The translations under genes were made by a program, and so were the position numbers. From a virus: a DNA stretch of 30,172 nt. Below the pieces are notes generated by a model. It ran no database searches, was not told where the DNA came from, and worked only from the letters and a program-made list of their open reading frames with translations. Positions within the stretch are counted from its first letter, which is position 1; each line of letters begins with the position of its first letter. The DNA lies in IMG/VR virus record IMGVR_UViG_3300032294_000871, positions 1 through 30,172 of that record. One strand, 5' to 3'. Positions 14,387 through 23,300 of the stretch are shown here, in pieces.

Positions 14387-14631
14387 GATTGCACCGTTTC
14401 TTGTATTGGTCTGTATGTGATGTGATGTGCAGTGACTGCCATGACTTCTGCGATGCATGTCCAGTCACTACCAAGCCCCCAACCAGCATGCACTTCATCA
14501 ACCCATTTCTTTGTTGCAACAGCATCATCATACGTCATGTGGCTGCTGTGTGCTGGTGTGTTCCATTCCCATGTTTGTGCGTTGCGTGTCAACACTTGCC
14601 AACGCTTTTGTGCAATCAGTTTATTTGCCAT
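14383..14631 (-). CDS. Small hypothetical early protein (82 aa)
   Basis: ATG at 14631 directly follows the repeated leader ATCACGGGGCACGATC. An alternative ATG at 14685 (ATGA with the upstream gene) would put the leader inside the coding sequence and is less likely, because the copy in front of the next gene upstream is not in a coding frame. The protein is Trp-rich (KRWQVLTRNAQTWEWNTPAH, WVDEVHAGWGLGSDWTCIAE) and soluble. No family recognised. Confidence 0.7.
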   Translation of the reverse strand: MANKLIAQKRWQVLTRNAQTWEWNTPAHSSHMTYDDAVATKKWVDEVHAGWGLGSDWTCIAEVMAVTAHHITYRPIQETVQS

Positions 14632-14680
14632 GATCGTGCCCCGTGATAGTAGTTGTGTGTGTCGCAGTGTAGGATGCTGC
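14626..14680 (-). repeat. Repeated leader, copy 1 (RBS/leader of the 82-aa gene)
   Basis: The minus strand reads GCAGCATCC.ACACTGC.ACACA, then ACTATCACGGGGCACGATC and ATG. It matches copy 2 at 14877-14927 over its full length with only a few changes and a 4-base length difference. The GGGG lies seven bases before the start codon, so part of it acts as the ribosome binding site. Confidence 0.75.
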
Positions 14681-14681
14681 T

Positions 14682-14882
14682 TCATGACATCACCACTTCA
14701 ATATTGCCAGCATTGAACCTCATATGATATGTAGTTGCGTCATCACTGATTACATCAATGTGACCATACCCGAATTGGCCTGTGACCATGTGTTCAGCTG
14801 TTCGTATTGTGCCTGTCCAAAACTGCGCATTTGACGAATCAACTGTGATCGTTGCCGTGTGCAAATCAAATGTTTGTGCCAT
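14682..14882 (-). CDS. Small hypothetical early protein (66 aa)
   Basis: ATG at 14882 directly follows leader copy 2 (ATCACGGGGCACGATC). The protein is a short beta-rich domain: FDLHTATITVDSSNAQFWTG then TIRTAEHMVTGQFGYGHIDV. No membrane segment, no cysteines, no family recognised. It ends in ATGA with a possible upstream extension of the next gene. It is one of a run of small genes directly behind the early promoter, a position where phages often carry host-takeover genes. Confidence 0.7.
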   Translation of the reverse strand: MAQTFDLHTATITVDSSNAQFWTGTIRTAEHMVTGQFGYGHIDVISDDATTYHMRFNAGNIEVVMS

Positions 14883-14927
14883 GATCGTGCCCCGTGATAG
14901 TTGTTGTGTTGCAGTGTTGGATGCTGC
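14877..14927 (-). repeat. Repeated leader, copy 2 (RBS/leader of the 66-aa gene)
   Basis: Nearly identical to copy 1 at 14626-14680, including CTATCACGGGGCACGATC and the ATG that follows. Here the repeat lies in the noncoding gap between two genes, which shows it is conserved as RNA or DNA rather than as protein. A third, shorter copy (AATCACGGGGCGCTATC) is found at 15194-15220. Confidence 0.75.
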
Positions 14928-14944
14928 ACCCCTTGTTCATGTTG

Positions 14945-15196
14945 TTATGCGCAATTCTCAAAAGTCATACCACCTTCTGACACGAAACGACCATGTGCTA
15001 GTTCATAACCGACACGAACGCCGTTGTTGTCATACACATATACTGGTGGTGTAGTTTGTCCGAACGTCTTGGCATTGTATAGCATTTCTTGGATCGCATC
15101 CCACAGATCCCAATTCTTTGCTGTCTCTGCTTGTGCCAGTTCTTGTTGCAGCTTTGCAACCAACTTTGCTGCCTTGTTTGCTTGTTGCTTTGTCAT
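14945..15196 (-). CDS. First gene of the early operon, hypothetical (83 aa)
   Basis: ATG at 15196 follows leader copy 3 (AATCACGGGGCGCTATC) and lies about 40 bases downstream of the -10 box of the early promoter. The N-terminal half is a charged helix, probably a coiled coil (KQQANKAAKLVAKLQQELAQ). The C-terminal half is a small beta domain (PPVYVYDNNGVRVGYELAHG). Being promoter-proximal, it should be among the earliest and most abundant products. No family recognised. Confidence 0.75.
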   Translation of the reverse strand: MTKQQANKAAKLVAKLQQELAQAETAKNWDLWDAIQEMLYNAKTFGQTTPPVYVYDNNGVRVGYELAHGRFVSEGGMTFENCA

Positions 15197-15220
15197 GATA
15201 GCGCCCCGTGATTGTGTGTG
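15194..15220 (-). repeat. Repeated leader, copy 3 (short)
   Basis: The minus strand CACACACAATCACGGGGCGCTATC followed by ATG shares the ACACA.AATCACGGGGC core and start-codon spacing with copies 1 and 2, but diverges further upstream, where the promoter begins. It forms the 5-prime untranslated leader of the early transcript. Confidence 0.65.
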
Positions 15221-15237
15221 CAATTGATTACGTCACA

Positions 15238-15265
15238 AATATAGCACATTCATGGCGTATGTCAA
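15238..15265 (-). promoter_or_regulatory. Strong sigma70-type early promoter
   Basis: The minus strand has TTGACA (15260-15265, all six consensus bases), a 16-base spacer, and TATATT (15238-15243, five of six). It lies in a 107-base noncoding gap and points into the early/replication block. Upstream of the -35 box are A and T tracts (15278-15295) that could act as an UP element. This is the clearest promoter in the window. Confidence 0.85.
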
Positions 15266-15277
15266 TACACCATGAAT
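15248..15277. promoter_or_regulatory. 30-bp operator-like palindrome over the early promoter
   Basis: ATTCATGGCGTAT and ATACACCATGAAT (plus strand, 15248-15260 and 15265-15277) are inverted copies with one mismatch in 13, around GTCA. The palindrome covers the -35 box and most of the spacer, the classical position for repressor binding. A DNA hairpin role is less likely, since it is upstream of the transcription start. Confidence 0.75.
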
Positions 15278-15295
15278 AAAAAAGTGAACTTTTTT
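15278..15295 (-). terminator. Weak A/T-rich terminator-like palindrome (or UP element)
   Basis: AAAAAAGT and ACTTTTTT are perfect inverted copies separated by two bases, a few bases after the stop of the 68-aa gene. On the minus strand the stem is followed by the second T6. The stem lacks GC pairs, so termination would be weak; its position just before the -35 box also fits an UP element. Both uses are possible. Confidence 0.35.
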
Positions 15296-15303
15296 GTTGC
15301 TAT

Positions 15304-15510
15304 TTAGGGCTGTTTCTGGCTAAGTGCATACAAATCAAGCACTTGCGCATACCAAGAATCTGCAACTTTTTTTGAATGCTGTGCAGTCAGCATGGCACGT
15401 TGCTGCTGGATGCGTGCCCAATCATCAGAAGCAATGACAGAACGTGCACCACTTGGATGCAGCACGTATGTAGTGCCATCTAGCATCATGTTTACTTGGT
15501 ACGTTTCCAT
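15304..15510 (-). CDS. Small hypothetical protein (68 aa)
   Basis: ATG at 15510 overlaps the upstream gene by 19 bases; ATG at 15489 is an alternative, and neither has a strong ribosome binding site. The protein starts METYQVNMMLDGTTYVLHPS and continues with a helical, Gln/Ala-rich part (WARIQQQRAMLTAQHSKKVA). No family recognised. It is the last gene before the promoter region of the early block. Confidence 0.65.
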   Translation of the reverse strand: METYQVNMMLDGTTYVLHPSGARSVIASDDWARIQQQRAMLTAQHSKKVADSWYAQVLDLYALSQKQP

Positions 15511-15788
15511 CGTGCTGTTTTGTGCAGTTGAAAATACATCTGTTCTAATCCAGCAGCCAGTTGTTCGCTGTCATACATACCAAGTGTGTGCAGTGCAGCG
15601 TGCACAAACTCGTGCAAGAACGTTGCAAAGCGTTGTTCATCCGTAGTGCACACATCATCAATGTGTGTTGCAATGCGAATCACGTGCTTGTCACAATCGC
15701 AATCACCATACAACCCATTCAGCTTGCACTGCTTGACACGCCAGCGATGTCCAGCCAGCATGAAGGATGTTGGAACATCGTACTTCAT
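15492..15788 (-). CDS. Zincin-like metallopeptidase domain protein (98 aa)
   Basis: The HExxH zinc motif is visible in FATFLHEFVHAALHTLG (His59, Glu60, His63), and a downstream acidic helix (YDSEQLAAGLEQMYFQL) could supply the third ligand. Small phage proteins of this SprT/ImmA-like type, with HEFVHAL, are common; substrates are unknown. Two cysteines in GDCDCDK precede it. ATG at 15788 makes ATGA with the phosphoesterase gene. The enzyme class is supported by the motif, activity is inferred. Confidence 0.8.
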   Translation of the reverse strand: MKYDVPTSFMLAGHRWRVKQCKLNGLYGDCDCDKHVIRIATHIDDVCTTDEQRFATFLHEFVHAALHTLGMYDSEQLAAGLEQMYFQLHKTARWKRTK

Positions 15789-16696
15789 AGCACTTCACCG
15801 TTGCTTATCAACTTTGCTTCCATTTTGAAAAGACCATTTGATTGCAGATGAACTATGTTGAACCCGTGTTGCCATTCGTTCAATGGGAAATAGAACGGAC
15901 GCAAGTTACACAAACAACCAGACACCCATGAACCAATGACATCACCCTTCAAACGCGGTCGCTGCACTGACTGTGGACGGTGCAAGTGTCCAATCAGAAT
16001 GTTGTCCATCAATCGTTGTGACAACGTGCGTGCTGCATTCATTCCAGATGCTCGCATTTCGTGCCCGTGGTAGATTGACAACTTCCCAGCTTCAATACCA
16101 CGACGATCACCAACCCATGTGATATTGTACTTCAACAAATCAAGTTGTTCCGCCATTGATGAACCACGCACCTTGTCACCAGCAAGCGCTTTTGGGATGA
16201 ACCGTTTGTATCTTTCTTCGTGGTTGCCCTCTTGATAGATGATCTGCACATCATTGCCAAAGTACGTGCGTATCTGTGACAAGATCAAACGCCCTTCATC
16301 AAGCTCATCACCAAACGAAATGGCACGCGTCTTGTCCTTGTCATGGTCGCTGATTTCGTACATGTCCATGAAGTCACCATTGATCACAAGTGTGTCAATG
16401 CCAATGCGCTTCATGTAACGCAATGCAGCTTCTGTTGCCTTCTTGTCATGTGATGGCACGTGCACGTCACTGATCACACCAATGCATTCTGCCTTCAACA
16501 CAAATGGTGCTTCAACTTCATTGTAGCCATGTGGCAAATCAAGTTCATCAGTTGCTGGTGCTGCATCGTTTAACTCCAAACCACCAGTCTTGATTGTCTG
16601 CACACGCTCTTGCAACTTGTCCGCCATCTTGCGCAAACGATATTCACGCAAAGCCTCTTGCTCGTCTGACTTCAAACGAAAGCGGTTGTCTTTCAT
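15785..16696 (-). CDS. Calcineurin-like metallophosphoesterase (303 aa)
   Basis: All five family motifs are present in order: ISDVHVP (Asp77, His79), INGDFMD (Asp108), EGNHEER (Asn158, His159), IYHGHEM (His210, His212) and IGHLHRP (236-239). These coordinate two metal ions in phosphatases and nucleases. The first 65 residues are a charged helix and linker. Substrate could be nucleic acid or nucleotides; phage members of this type are usually called DNA-repair-exonuclease-like without proof. ATG at 16696 overlaps the stop of the upstream structural gene (TGATG). It lies at the boundary between tail and early genes. Confidence 0.88.
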   Translation of the reverse strand: MKDNRFRLKSDEQEALREYRLRKMADKLQERVQTIKTGGLELNDAAPATDELDLPHGYNEVEAPFVLKAECIGVISDVHVPSHDKKATEAALRYMKRIGIDTLVINGDFMDMYEISDHDKDKTRAISFGDELDEGRLILSQIRTYFGNDVQIIYQEGNHEERYKRFIPKALAGDKVRGSSMAEQLDLLKYNITWVGDRRGIEAGKLSIYHGHEMRASGMNAARTLSQRLMDNILIGHLHRPQSVQRPRLKGDVIGSWVSGCLCNLRPFYFPLNEWQHGFNIVHLQSNGLFKMEAKLISNGEVL

Positions 16697-17226
16697 CACA
16701 GCGCCGTGTTGTTTTCAAGTGTAAGACGTGCACGGATGCCAGCACTTGCTGCATACGTCACTGACTGATCGACTACGACAACAACATATATGTTCGTCGC
16801 TGTTGCTGTTGTGCCCGTGCGAAGGTATCTGTTTGGGTTCACTGTTGCAGTCCAGACAGTATCTGATACGCGTGCGTAGTTCGCAGTATCAACTGCGATC
16901 GGTGCGCACATCAAGTTGACTGTGCTTGCATTGTACACTGCATTGGTTGCTGGTGCAGTTGGTGCAGTGTCAGTGTAGACATATACCAACATCTTTGCTT
17001 TCTTGATGTTCGCACTGCTGCTTGCTGTCTCTTCAATTTCAATCTGGCGCAATGTCAGATGCTGGTTGGTAGTGGATGCAACAGATGGAAACGTCAGCAC
17101 TTGTGCTTGGAAGCCATAGTATTGCAACAGTGCGCTGGTTGATACTGCATCAAATGCAACCCAGCCTGATGAGCTTGGTGCAGTCGTGATTGTCTGTGCA
17201 GTTGGTGTCTGTGGTAAACAAGACAT
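16696..17226 (-). CDS. Virion-type beta-rich protein, probably tail tip (176 aa)
   Basis: ATG at 17226 has GGAA at suitable distance. The protein is Thr/Ala/Ser/Val-rich, lacks charged helices, and has beta strands such as LRTGTTATATNIYVVVVVD and RQIEIEETASSSANIKKAKM. Phage structural proteins with this fold and ending (RARLTLENNTAL) often follow tail-tip genes. It is preceded by another virion-type gene and followed by an enzyme gene, so it is the last gene of the tail block. Role inferred from composition and place. Confidence 0.7.
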   Translation of the reverse strand: MSCLPQTPTAQTITTAPSSSGWVAFDAVSTSALLQYYGFQAQVLTFPSVASTTNQHLTLRQIEIEETASSSANIKKAKMLVYVYTDTAPTAPATNAVYNASTVNLMCAPIAVDTANYARVSDTVWTATVNPNRYLRTGTTATATNIYVVVVVDQSVTYAASAGIRARLTLENNTAL

Positions 17227-17241
17227 ATTCGTTGTTCCGTT

Positions 17242-18033
17242 TTAGTTGTTCCAAAGGTAAGAGTTGCCAGATGCTGGTGCAGTAACAAGATCACCATTGC
17301 CATCTGTGTTGTGTTCACATCGCGTGCGTGCAAGTATCACACGCCCATATACCGATTGTGGGTATGTCAATGTTTGGTCTCCAGTTGTGCCAGCTGCAAT
17401 GAATGTCTGGACTGTCAATTCGTCACCAGCTGACAAGGGCACAAGATCAGTGCCTGACAGTTTCGCATCTTGGATTGGGTTTTCACCAGCGTACCCACGA
17501 TCTATACTGTCAAGTATTGACCATTGAACGCCATTGACAAACGTTGCCATGCGTACACGTGGGCTGTTCATAGACAATGGCAATGTGTAAATGATCATTG
17601 CGTCAACCAAATACACACCTTCTGCATCATGTGGGCAGACGTATCGCCAGCGTCCAGCAGCAGTACCACCAGCAGATTGATATTCAGCACCCATGATGCG
17701 CACGTTCTCTGTGTTGAACTGTATTGGGTCACTGGTGTTGGTTGTTACGATCACGTTGGATTGAATATCCCAGCGCCCGATTCGTTCGTATTCACCAACC
17801 CAGTGCTTCGCACGTCGTTCTGCATTGCTCATTGCAGCCATAGCATCTGCAACACGTTTCTGCACATACTGCGTATCTGTCTGCACAATGGTTGTCACTG
17901 TGTTCACATACGTTGTCAGTTCATTTTGAAACGTAGTAACGCCACCGCCACCAGAACGGCCTGAACGATCGTTCGGGAATGCCAGTGCATCAGGCACAAT
18001 ACTGCGGTCTTTGTAGAGTTCTGAAATTGGCAT
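17242..18033 (-). CDS. Tail-tip or adhesion protein with C1q/TNF-like C-terminal domain (263 aa)
   Basis: ATG at 18033 is one base after the upstream stop (TGACATG). Residues 30-90 include a Gly-rich turn (RSGRSGGGGVTTFQNELTTY) and a coiled-coil-like helix. Residues about 120-250 follow a C1q-like pattern: AEGVYLVDAMIIYTLPLSM, RVRMATFVNGVQWSILDSID, and LSGTDLVPLSAGDELTVQTF, then the closing VYGRVILAR. Such trimeric domains are used by phages to bind host surfaces. It follows the putative tail hub, a usual place for receptor-binding proteins. Confidence 0.72.
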   Translation of the reverse strand: MPISELYKDRSIVPDALAFPNDRSGRSGGGGVTTFQNELTTYVNTVTTIVQTDTQYVQKRVADAMAAMSNAERRAKHWVGEYERIGRWDIQSNVIVTTNTSDPIQFNTENVRIMGAEYQSAGGTAAGRWRYVCPHDAEGVYLVDAMIIYTLPLSMNSPRVRMATFVNGVQWSILDSIDRGYAGENPIQDAKLSGTDLVPLSAGDELTVQTFIAAGTTGDQTLTYPQSVYGRVILARTRCEHNTDGNGDLVTAPASGNSYLWNN

Positions 18034-18034
18034 G

Positions 18035-19837
18035 TCACGGAACCATAGTGAATGATACAACAGCAGTGCCAGCTTGCAAATCACACTGCACACCATTAAT
18101 GATTGCAGTGCTCCATGCAAAGTGTGTTAGTTCAGATGCAACGCTGCTGCTTGAAAGATCAACAACCATACCAATTGCGTTGGTGTTTACGCCAGTTGGA
18201 AGTGTCAACTTTGGATAGTCTGCAATCCTGAATGTTGCGTCGAAGCTTGCAAGGTTATCATCACCAAATGTGTCAGTGACGTGCTGTGCAACTGCATACG
18301 GCAACCCCCCGTAACTCTGCACAGCATTCACCCACAAGTTGTACTTGTCAGTTGTTGCCTGATCAAATGCATACGTTGGTGGTTCAGTCCCCAAATCAAC
18401 ACCACTGTCAGGATCTGTTGCAGTGTACAGTGTTGAATACGATGGGCTCGTGTACATCTTCAACGTTGGATGCGCAAGAAAGCATTGTCCATTTGCTTCG
18501 TACACAATGCGATTGGTTTGGAACAATCCAATAGATGCGAATGCAGCTTGGTCAGAGTCGCCACCACGGATTGTGTCCATTGTGGTTGGTAGGTTGTGCA
18601 GATACATCTGTGATGTGAATTGCTTGTCAGCACGCATGACACCGCTGTTGACAATCCATTGTGTAACGTTGTTGTCACTGAACATGTCAGTGCGTGTCTC
18701 TGCTTTTGCAATCGCGTCTTCTGTCTCTGTAAACTCTGGGTATTCAAGTGAATCATCAAGTGATGCAGTTTGTGTAAAGTCAAACCAGCCCTTTACATTA
18801 CCGACTGACCAAACGTAGCTGATGTAAGGATTGCCACCACCAGCGTTGTACACTGGCCTATACGCTACCTTCGCACCAAAGGATTCACACAAATCTTTGT
18901 ACCAATCCCATGCCGTTTCATAGCGTGCCCAGCTCACTTCATCATGTGTTGACACCATACCACCCACAGTTGCACCAGTGTCTTTTTCAATCACACGTGT
19001 CACAAGCTTTGCAGTCGATGTTGTCAGTGCATTGCCAATGTATCTGGGATAAGTAGTTGTGCACTCGTAGAAATCAACAACGTTGCCAATCAATGAAGGC
19101 ATATTGCCAGTTGCGTCTGCTGCTTGTTGCGTCGCTGCTGCTGATATGTTTGTCGTTCTGCATGTCTGGCGTATCAACTCAGCAGTGATGTTGGTACGAA
19201 TCTTGTTGAAGATACTTGCCCAACTTTCAACAAAGAACCCAGTGCTCCAACCAGTGTCTTCAACACGTGCTGTATGGTATGCATCTGATCGCACTGCACT
19301 GGGGAAACCAACATCATACAACACAGTGTGATAGTTGCCAGCCCACGCGTTGCTTTCAATCTTTGACATTGGCATGCCAACCAATGCATCATACATTGCA
19401 TCAACAAGTTCAATTGATGTTGTGTATGCACCAGCTTCCTTGGTGTAGCTTGTGCCAGCAATCTTTGCTGGTGTTCCGCAGAACTCCAATGACCATGTGA
19501 CACCACCACTGCCACGATCACTGAAATACAGAAACGTATTCTTCTGCCATCCAACAACTGGTGCATATAGAAATTGCACCTTGTTCAGCAGCTTCGTTTT
19601 CAAATCAGCTGGCAACTTGCTGTACACCAGATTGATTGTCATTTGATCTGGTGACTTCAACCCATATGGCAGTGAATCAAACTTTGATTCAATAGCACCA
19701 ATTTCAATTGCAGTTGACTCTGCACCCGATAACATAACACGCGTTGACGATAGTGTTGCATCATATGGCACAATGTCCAAACGAAAGCGCCAGCCAGTTG
19801 TTGGTGATGTCCATTCTTTGCGATACTGTGTAGACAT
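18035..19837 (-). CDS. Tail hub / tail-associated (Tal-like) protein (600 aa)
   Basis: The order tape measure, 154-aa tail protein, this gene matches the Dit-Tal order of siphovirus tail tips. The N-terminus TGWRFRLDIVPYDATLSSTR and later VWSLEFCG-like segments (GVTWSLEFCGTPAKIAGTSY) resemble the hub domains of phage baseplate proteins. The rest is mixed alpha/beta with many aromatic residues. No peptidase or lysozyme motif is visible. ATG overlaps the upstream stop (TAATG). Function by position; confident as a tail protein, less so as the hub itself. Confidence 0.75.
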   Translation of the reverse strand: MSTQYRKEWTSPTTGWRFRLDIVPYDATLSSTRVMLSGAESTAIEIGAIESKFDSLPYGLKSPDQMTINLVYSKLPADLKTKLLNKVQFLYAPVVGWQKNTFLYFSDRGSGGVTWSLEFCGTPAKIAGTSYTKEAGAYTTSIELVDAMYDALVGMPMSKIESNAWAGNYHTVLYDVGFPSAVRSDAYHTARVEDTGWSTGFFVESWASIFNKIRTNITAELIRQTCRTTNISAAATQQAADATGNMPSLIGNVVDFYECTTTYPRYIGNALTTSTAKLVTRVIEKDTGATVGGMVSTHDEVSWARYETAWDWYKDLCESFGAKVAYRPVYNAGGGNPYISYVWSVGNVKGWFDFTQTASLDDSLEYPEFTETEDAIAKAETRTDMFSDNNVTQWIVNSGVMRADKQFTSQMYLHNLPTTMDTIRGGDSDQAAFASIGLFQTNRIVYEANGQCFLAHPTLKMYTSPSYSTLYTATDPDSGVDLGTEPPTYAFDQATTDKYNLWVNAVQSYGGLPYAVAQHVTDTFGDDNLASFDATFRIADYPKLTLPTGVNTNAIGMVVDLSSSSVASELTHFAWSTAIINGVQCDLQAGTAVVSFTMVP

Positions 19838-20301
19838 TAGCGCAACCCCTTCACACGCAACTGCAACGTTACCCCATGATTGCCAGCGCTCTTGTTTACT
19901 GTCTCACTGACAGATTCAATGACAACTGGCATGACATTGCCAGCTGTTGCTGGGTATCTACGTGTACCACCTTGCATCGACACCCACAGCTTTGGCTTTT
20001 CAGTCAGCCAGTCAATTAGTGCTTCCCAATCATCAAGATCTGGTGTCGTGGTTGCTTCGTATTGGTATGGGTACAACTCGACTGCAAACACATCACGAAC
20101 AGTGCCAGTTGTTTCGACCCATCCAGATACATCAGTCAACAGTTCAGCATTGTATTCTTTAGTGTTGGACGGTGCAACGATATACGCTGTGGTGCTTGCA
20201 TGCGTTGTTGGCAATGCGCTTGTTGCACATTGCGTGTAACTGACTGTTGCAAGATCATTGTCAGCACGATAAAATGTGGCTTTCCATTGCTCACTGATCA
20301 T
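19837..20301 (-). CDS. Tail protein after the tape measure, Dit-like position (154 aa)
   Basis: ATG at 20301 makes ATGA with the tape measure stop. The protein is beta-rich, with AVELYPYQYEATTTPDLDDW and LIDWLTEKPKLWVSMQGG followed by a C-terminal strand pair (VVIESVSETVNKSAGNHGVT LQLRVKGLR split by a short turn). This resembles small distal-tail or minor tail proteins that cap the tail tube. It is shorter than a full Dit (usually above 200 aa), so a minor tail protein is equally likely. Confidence 0.7.
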   Translation of the reverse strand: MISEQWKATFYRADNDLATVSYTQCATSALPTTHASTTAYIVAPSNTKEYNAELLTDVSGWVETTGTVRDVFAVELYPYQYEATTTPDLDDWEALIDWLTEKPKLWVSMQGGTRRYPATAGNVMPVVIESVSETVNKSAGNHGVTLQLRVKGLR

Positions 20302-23300
20302 CGACGCGTCTTTCTAAAATTGGCTTTGTTGATCTGTCGTATCACTGCATCCTTGTCTGCACTGACTACCACTGTGGTTGCTGTCTTCTGCAACGTGTCC
20401 ATTGCTTCCAATTGTTCGCGCATTGCACGCACTTCATTTACCACTGGCTGTATGTCAACAGCGTTGTATGTGTTGGCAATAGATTGCGAATAGATACCAC
20501 GCTTCATTTCATCAACAACACCAATGCGGTTCTGCTGCAACATCTGCTGAATTGCTGGGAATGATTCAAGTGGTTTGTTTGCATACAAGTGTTCTAACAA
20601 TCCACGGTGTTTGCGTGTCATTGTTTGTGGTGCAACAAACTCGCCCTTGTGCACAACGCCAGCTGTTTCGTACTTGCCACCGTCACCAGTATAGCCACCA
20701 TCAGCAAACGATGCGAGTGCAGCAGACAACAGTGCTTTGAATCCAGCAATTGCTGCAATGCCTGCAATCTGTCCAAATGGTGGTGGTATGATGGAACTGA
20801 AAAGCATCAACACTTGTGGCGTGTACAAATCAACAAGAGAAAGTGCAAGATCACCAGCAACTTTCTTGAGTGACTTGCCGACGTTCTCACCAGACACAAC
20901 AAGCGCTGCAAACTTAGCAGCACCAGCAACGCTCAAGTTTTCAAGCGTCTTCAACCTTTGGTCAGCTGCTTTGCTCTCCTCATCAGCAATCATTGTTGCT
21001 TTTGCAGATGCATCAAGTGAATCGTTGTTGCGTATCTCAGTAATCTTCAGTGCAATGTTCTGTTCAGTTTCAATGCTTTCCTTAGCGTATTTCTTGCGCT
21101 TATCGGATAGCTCCAAAAACAAATCAGATGCAGCTTGACCGCTTGCACTTGCAACTTTGCCCAACAAGTTGACTTGTTCAACAACAGTTGAAGAAAGATC
21201 ATTGACAGCCTCTTGATACGAAGTGCTGCCAGCACGGAACGCTTGCAACACCTCTTGGTTTGCTTCGTTTAACTCTTCTAACTTTTCTTTTGCTTCATCG
21301 GTCTTCAGATCAATTTCGATGTTGCCCAGCCCTTCAACAAGCATGCCCAACGATTTGTCAAGAAACCCGATCTTGTCAGTTGGCAGTTCAATCTTTGTCA
21401 AGAATTGTTGAGTGCGTTGAAGCTCTGTTTGCAGACCACGCAATCTTTCTTCAGATGATGGTATGACAATCTCTGTTTTGATTGCTGGCAACGCACGTTG
21501 CGCTTTACCTAACAACACAAGTAACTCGTTGTAATACTCAGTCGCAGCCTTCGCATCAGGGCCAACGATCTTGGTAGCAATTGCAAAACCATCGCTATCC
21601 GTTTGCGCTTCTAACAATGCCTTTGCTCCTATTAGCAATTGCCTTGCGTTCTCTGCTGTGATCTGCTTTAACTGCACTTCCGCTTGCTCTTTTGTAAGCT
21701 TGCCAGATGCAACTTGCCTATCAAGCAACTCTTGTTGTGTAACAAGCGCAGACTGTTGTGCTTTGCGTACGTTATCAATTGCTTGCTTGACTTTTTCAAA
21801 CTCACTCTTGACTTTGCCAGCAGCACCAGCGCCCTTCGTGCCAGTGTCACCAAGCGTTTTGTTGAGATCTTTGCCGCTCTTGTTGTTCTCTTTGATGATC
21901 TTGTTGACTTCATCAAACGAATCACCAGCTTTGTCAGCTTGCTTTGCTACATCCTTAACAGCACCAGCAGCATCTTTGAAGCCAAGCGCCTCTTTCACGA
22001 AGTCAGGCAAGATGGAAACGAAATCAACAAACGCTTTCTTGACTGCACCAAACACTTTGTTTAGCACGTCAAATGAAGATACCCATCTGCCAACTGCTGA
22101 CACAAGCGATGTCACGCCTTGCACAAAGCCACTGACCAAACCAACAATGCCAGTGATCAAACCAGATACAAGCTTCAGTGCACCATTCAACCCAACACCG
22201 AGCAAGCGCACAAGCACTTCGACAATTGGCACGAGGATTTGCACAAGCAATTGCACCAATGGCGCAAGTGACTTTGCAAGATCAGCAACAGATGCAACAA
22301 CAGTGTCAATGATCGGCCCCAACGAATCACCAAGCGCATCAATCACTGGCTGCAATGCTTTCAACACAACACCAACAACATTGGCAATGATACCCAGCGT
22401 TGGTGCAAGGCCAGTAACAAGACGTTGAATGAGAGCGCCAACCGTGCCAGTTAGCTGTGCAATGACGGGGCCGATAGCATCAAACAATTGCAACAACACT
22501 GGTGCAAGTGATTCAAACGTTTTGCCCAGTGTAGTTCCAAGTGTTGCCAGCACAGGGCCGATCGTTTCAACAAGCTTGCCAATCACAGGCCCGATCTGCT
22601 GAATCAATGGTGTGATGGCTGCACTGATTTCAGTGATAGCAGGCCCAAGCGCATCCATGATCGCGAGGCCAGCCTCTTCGAATCCTCTTGTAAGAGTATT
22701 CTTAAGATTTTGGATAACTGCATCAGGGCCTTGCGCTTGTGATTCAAGTGTTTCGTATGTGCTGCCCAGTTCCTTGTTGAGTGCAATGACCTTTTCAGCT
22801 GGCGAAATATTCGAGCGCAAAGTGTCGGCAAGCTGTGGGTATTTCTTCGCAAGGTTGTCAATTGCAGCAGCGCCTTCAGGATCTGCCAAACCACGTGACA
22901 ATGCTTTAATGACAGCTTCGCCTTTGACAGCACCACCAGACAACGCTTCAATTCCAACTGCTGCTTTCGTCAGATCAGTATTCAGCTGTCCACTTGCACC
23001 AGCCAAACCAGCTGCTGCACTGGATAGCTCATCAACTCGCTTTACATCTTGACCAAGTGAATTGGCAAGTGCAAGATTTGCCTTCGTTGTTTCTTCAATA
23101 GCAGCCTGCACATCTTGCACACCAGCTTGCGAAAATGCCACCTCAAGAGAATCACCAAGTTCATCACCAGCCATCGCACCTTCGAAGAGGTTGGTTGCAA
23201 GCTTGCTGATGCCAGCAAATGCAGCACCACCAAGTGCACCACCAATGACAGAAGACAAACCACCGACCTTGCTACCAAAGCCATCAAGCGCATTGTTAGC

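Noticed and set aside
21571-22428. Plus-strand open frame of 285 codons
   Set aside because: It lies wholly inside the tape measure gene, is Ser/Thr/Pro-rich as expected for the antisense of an Ala/Gly/Val-rich gene, and has no ribosome binding site.
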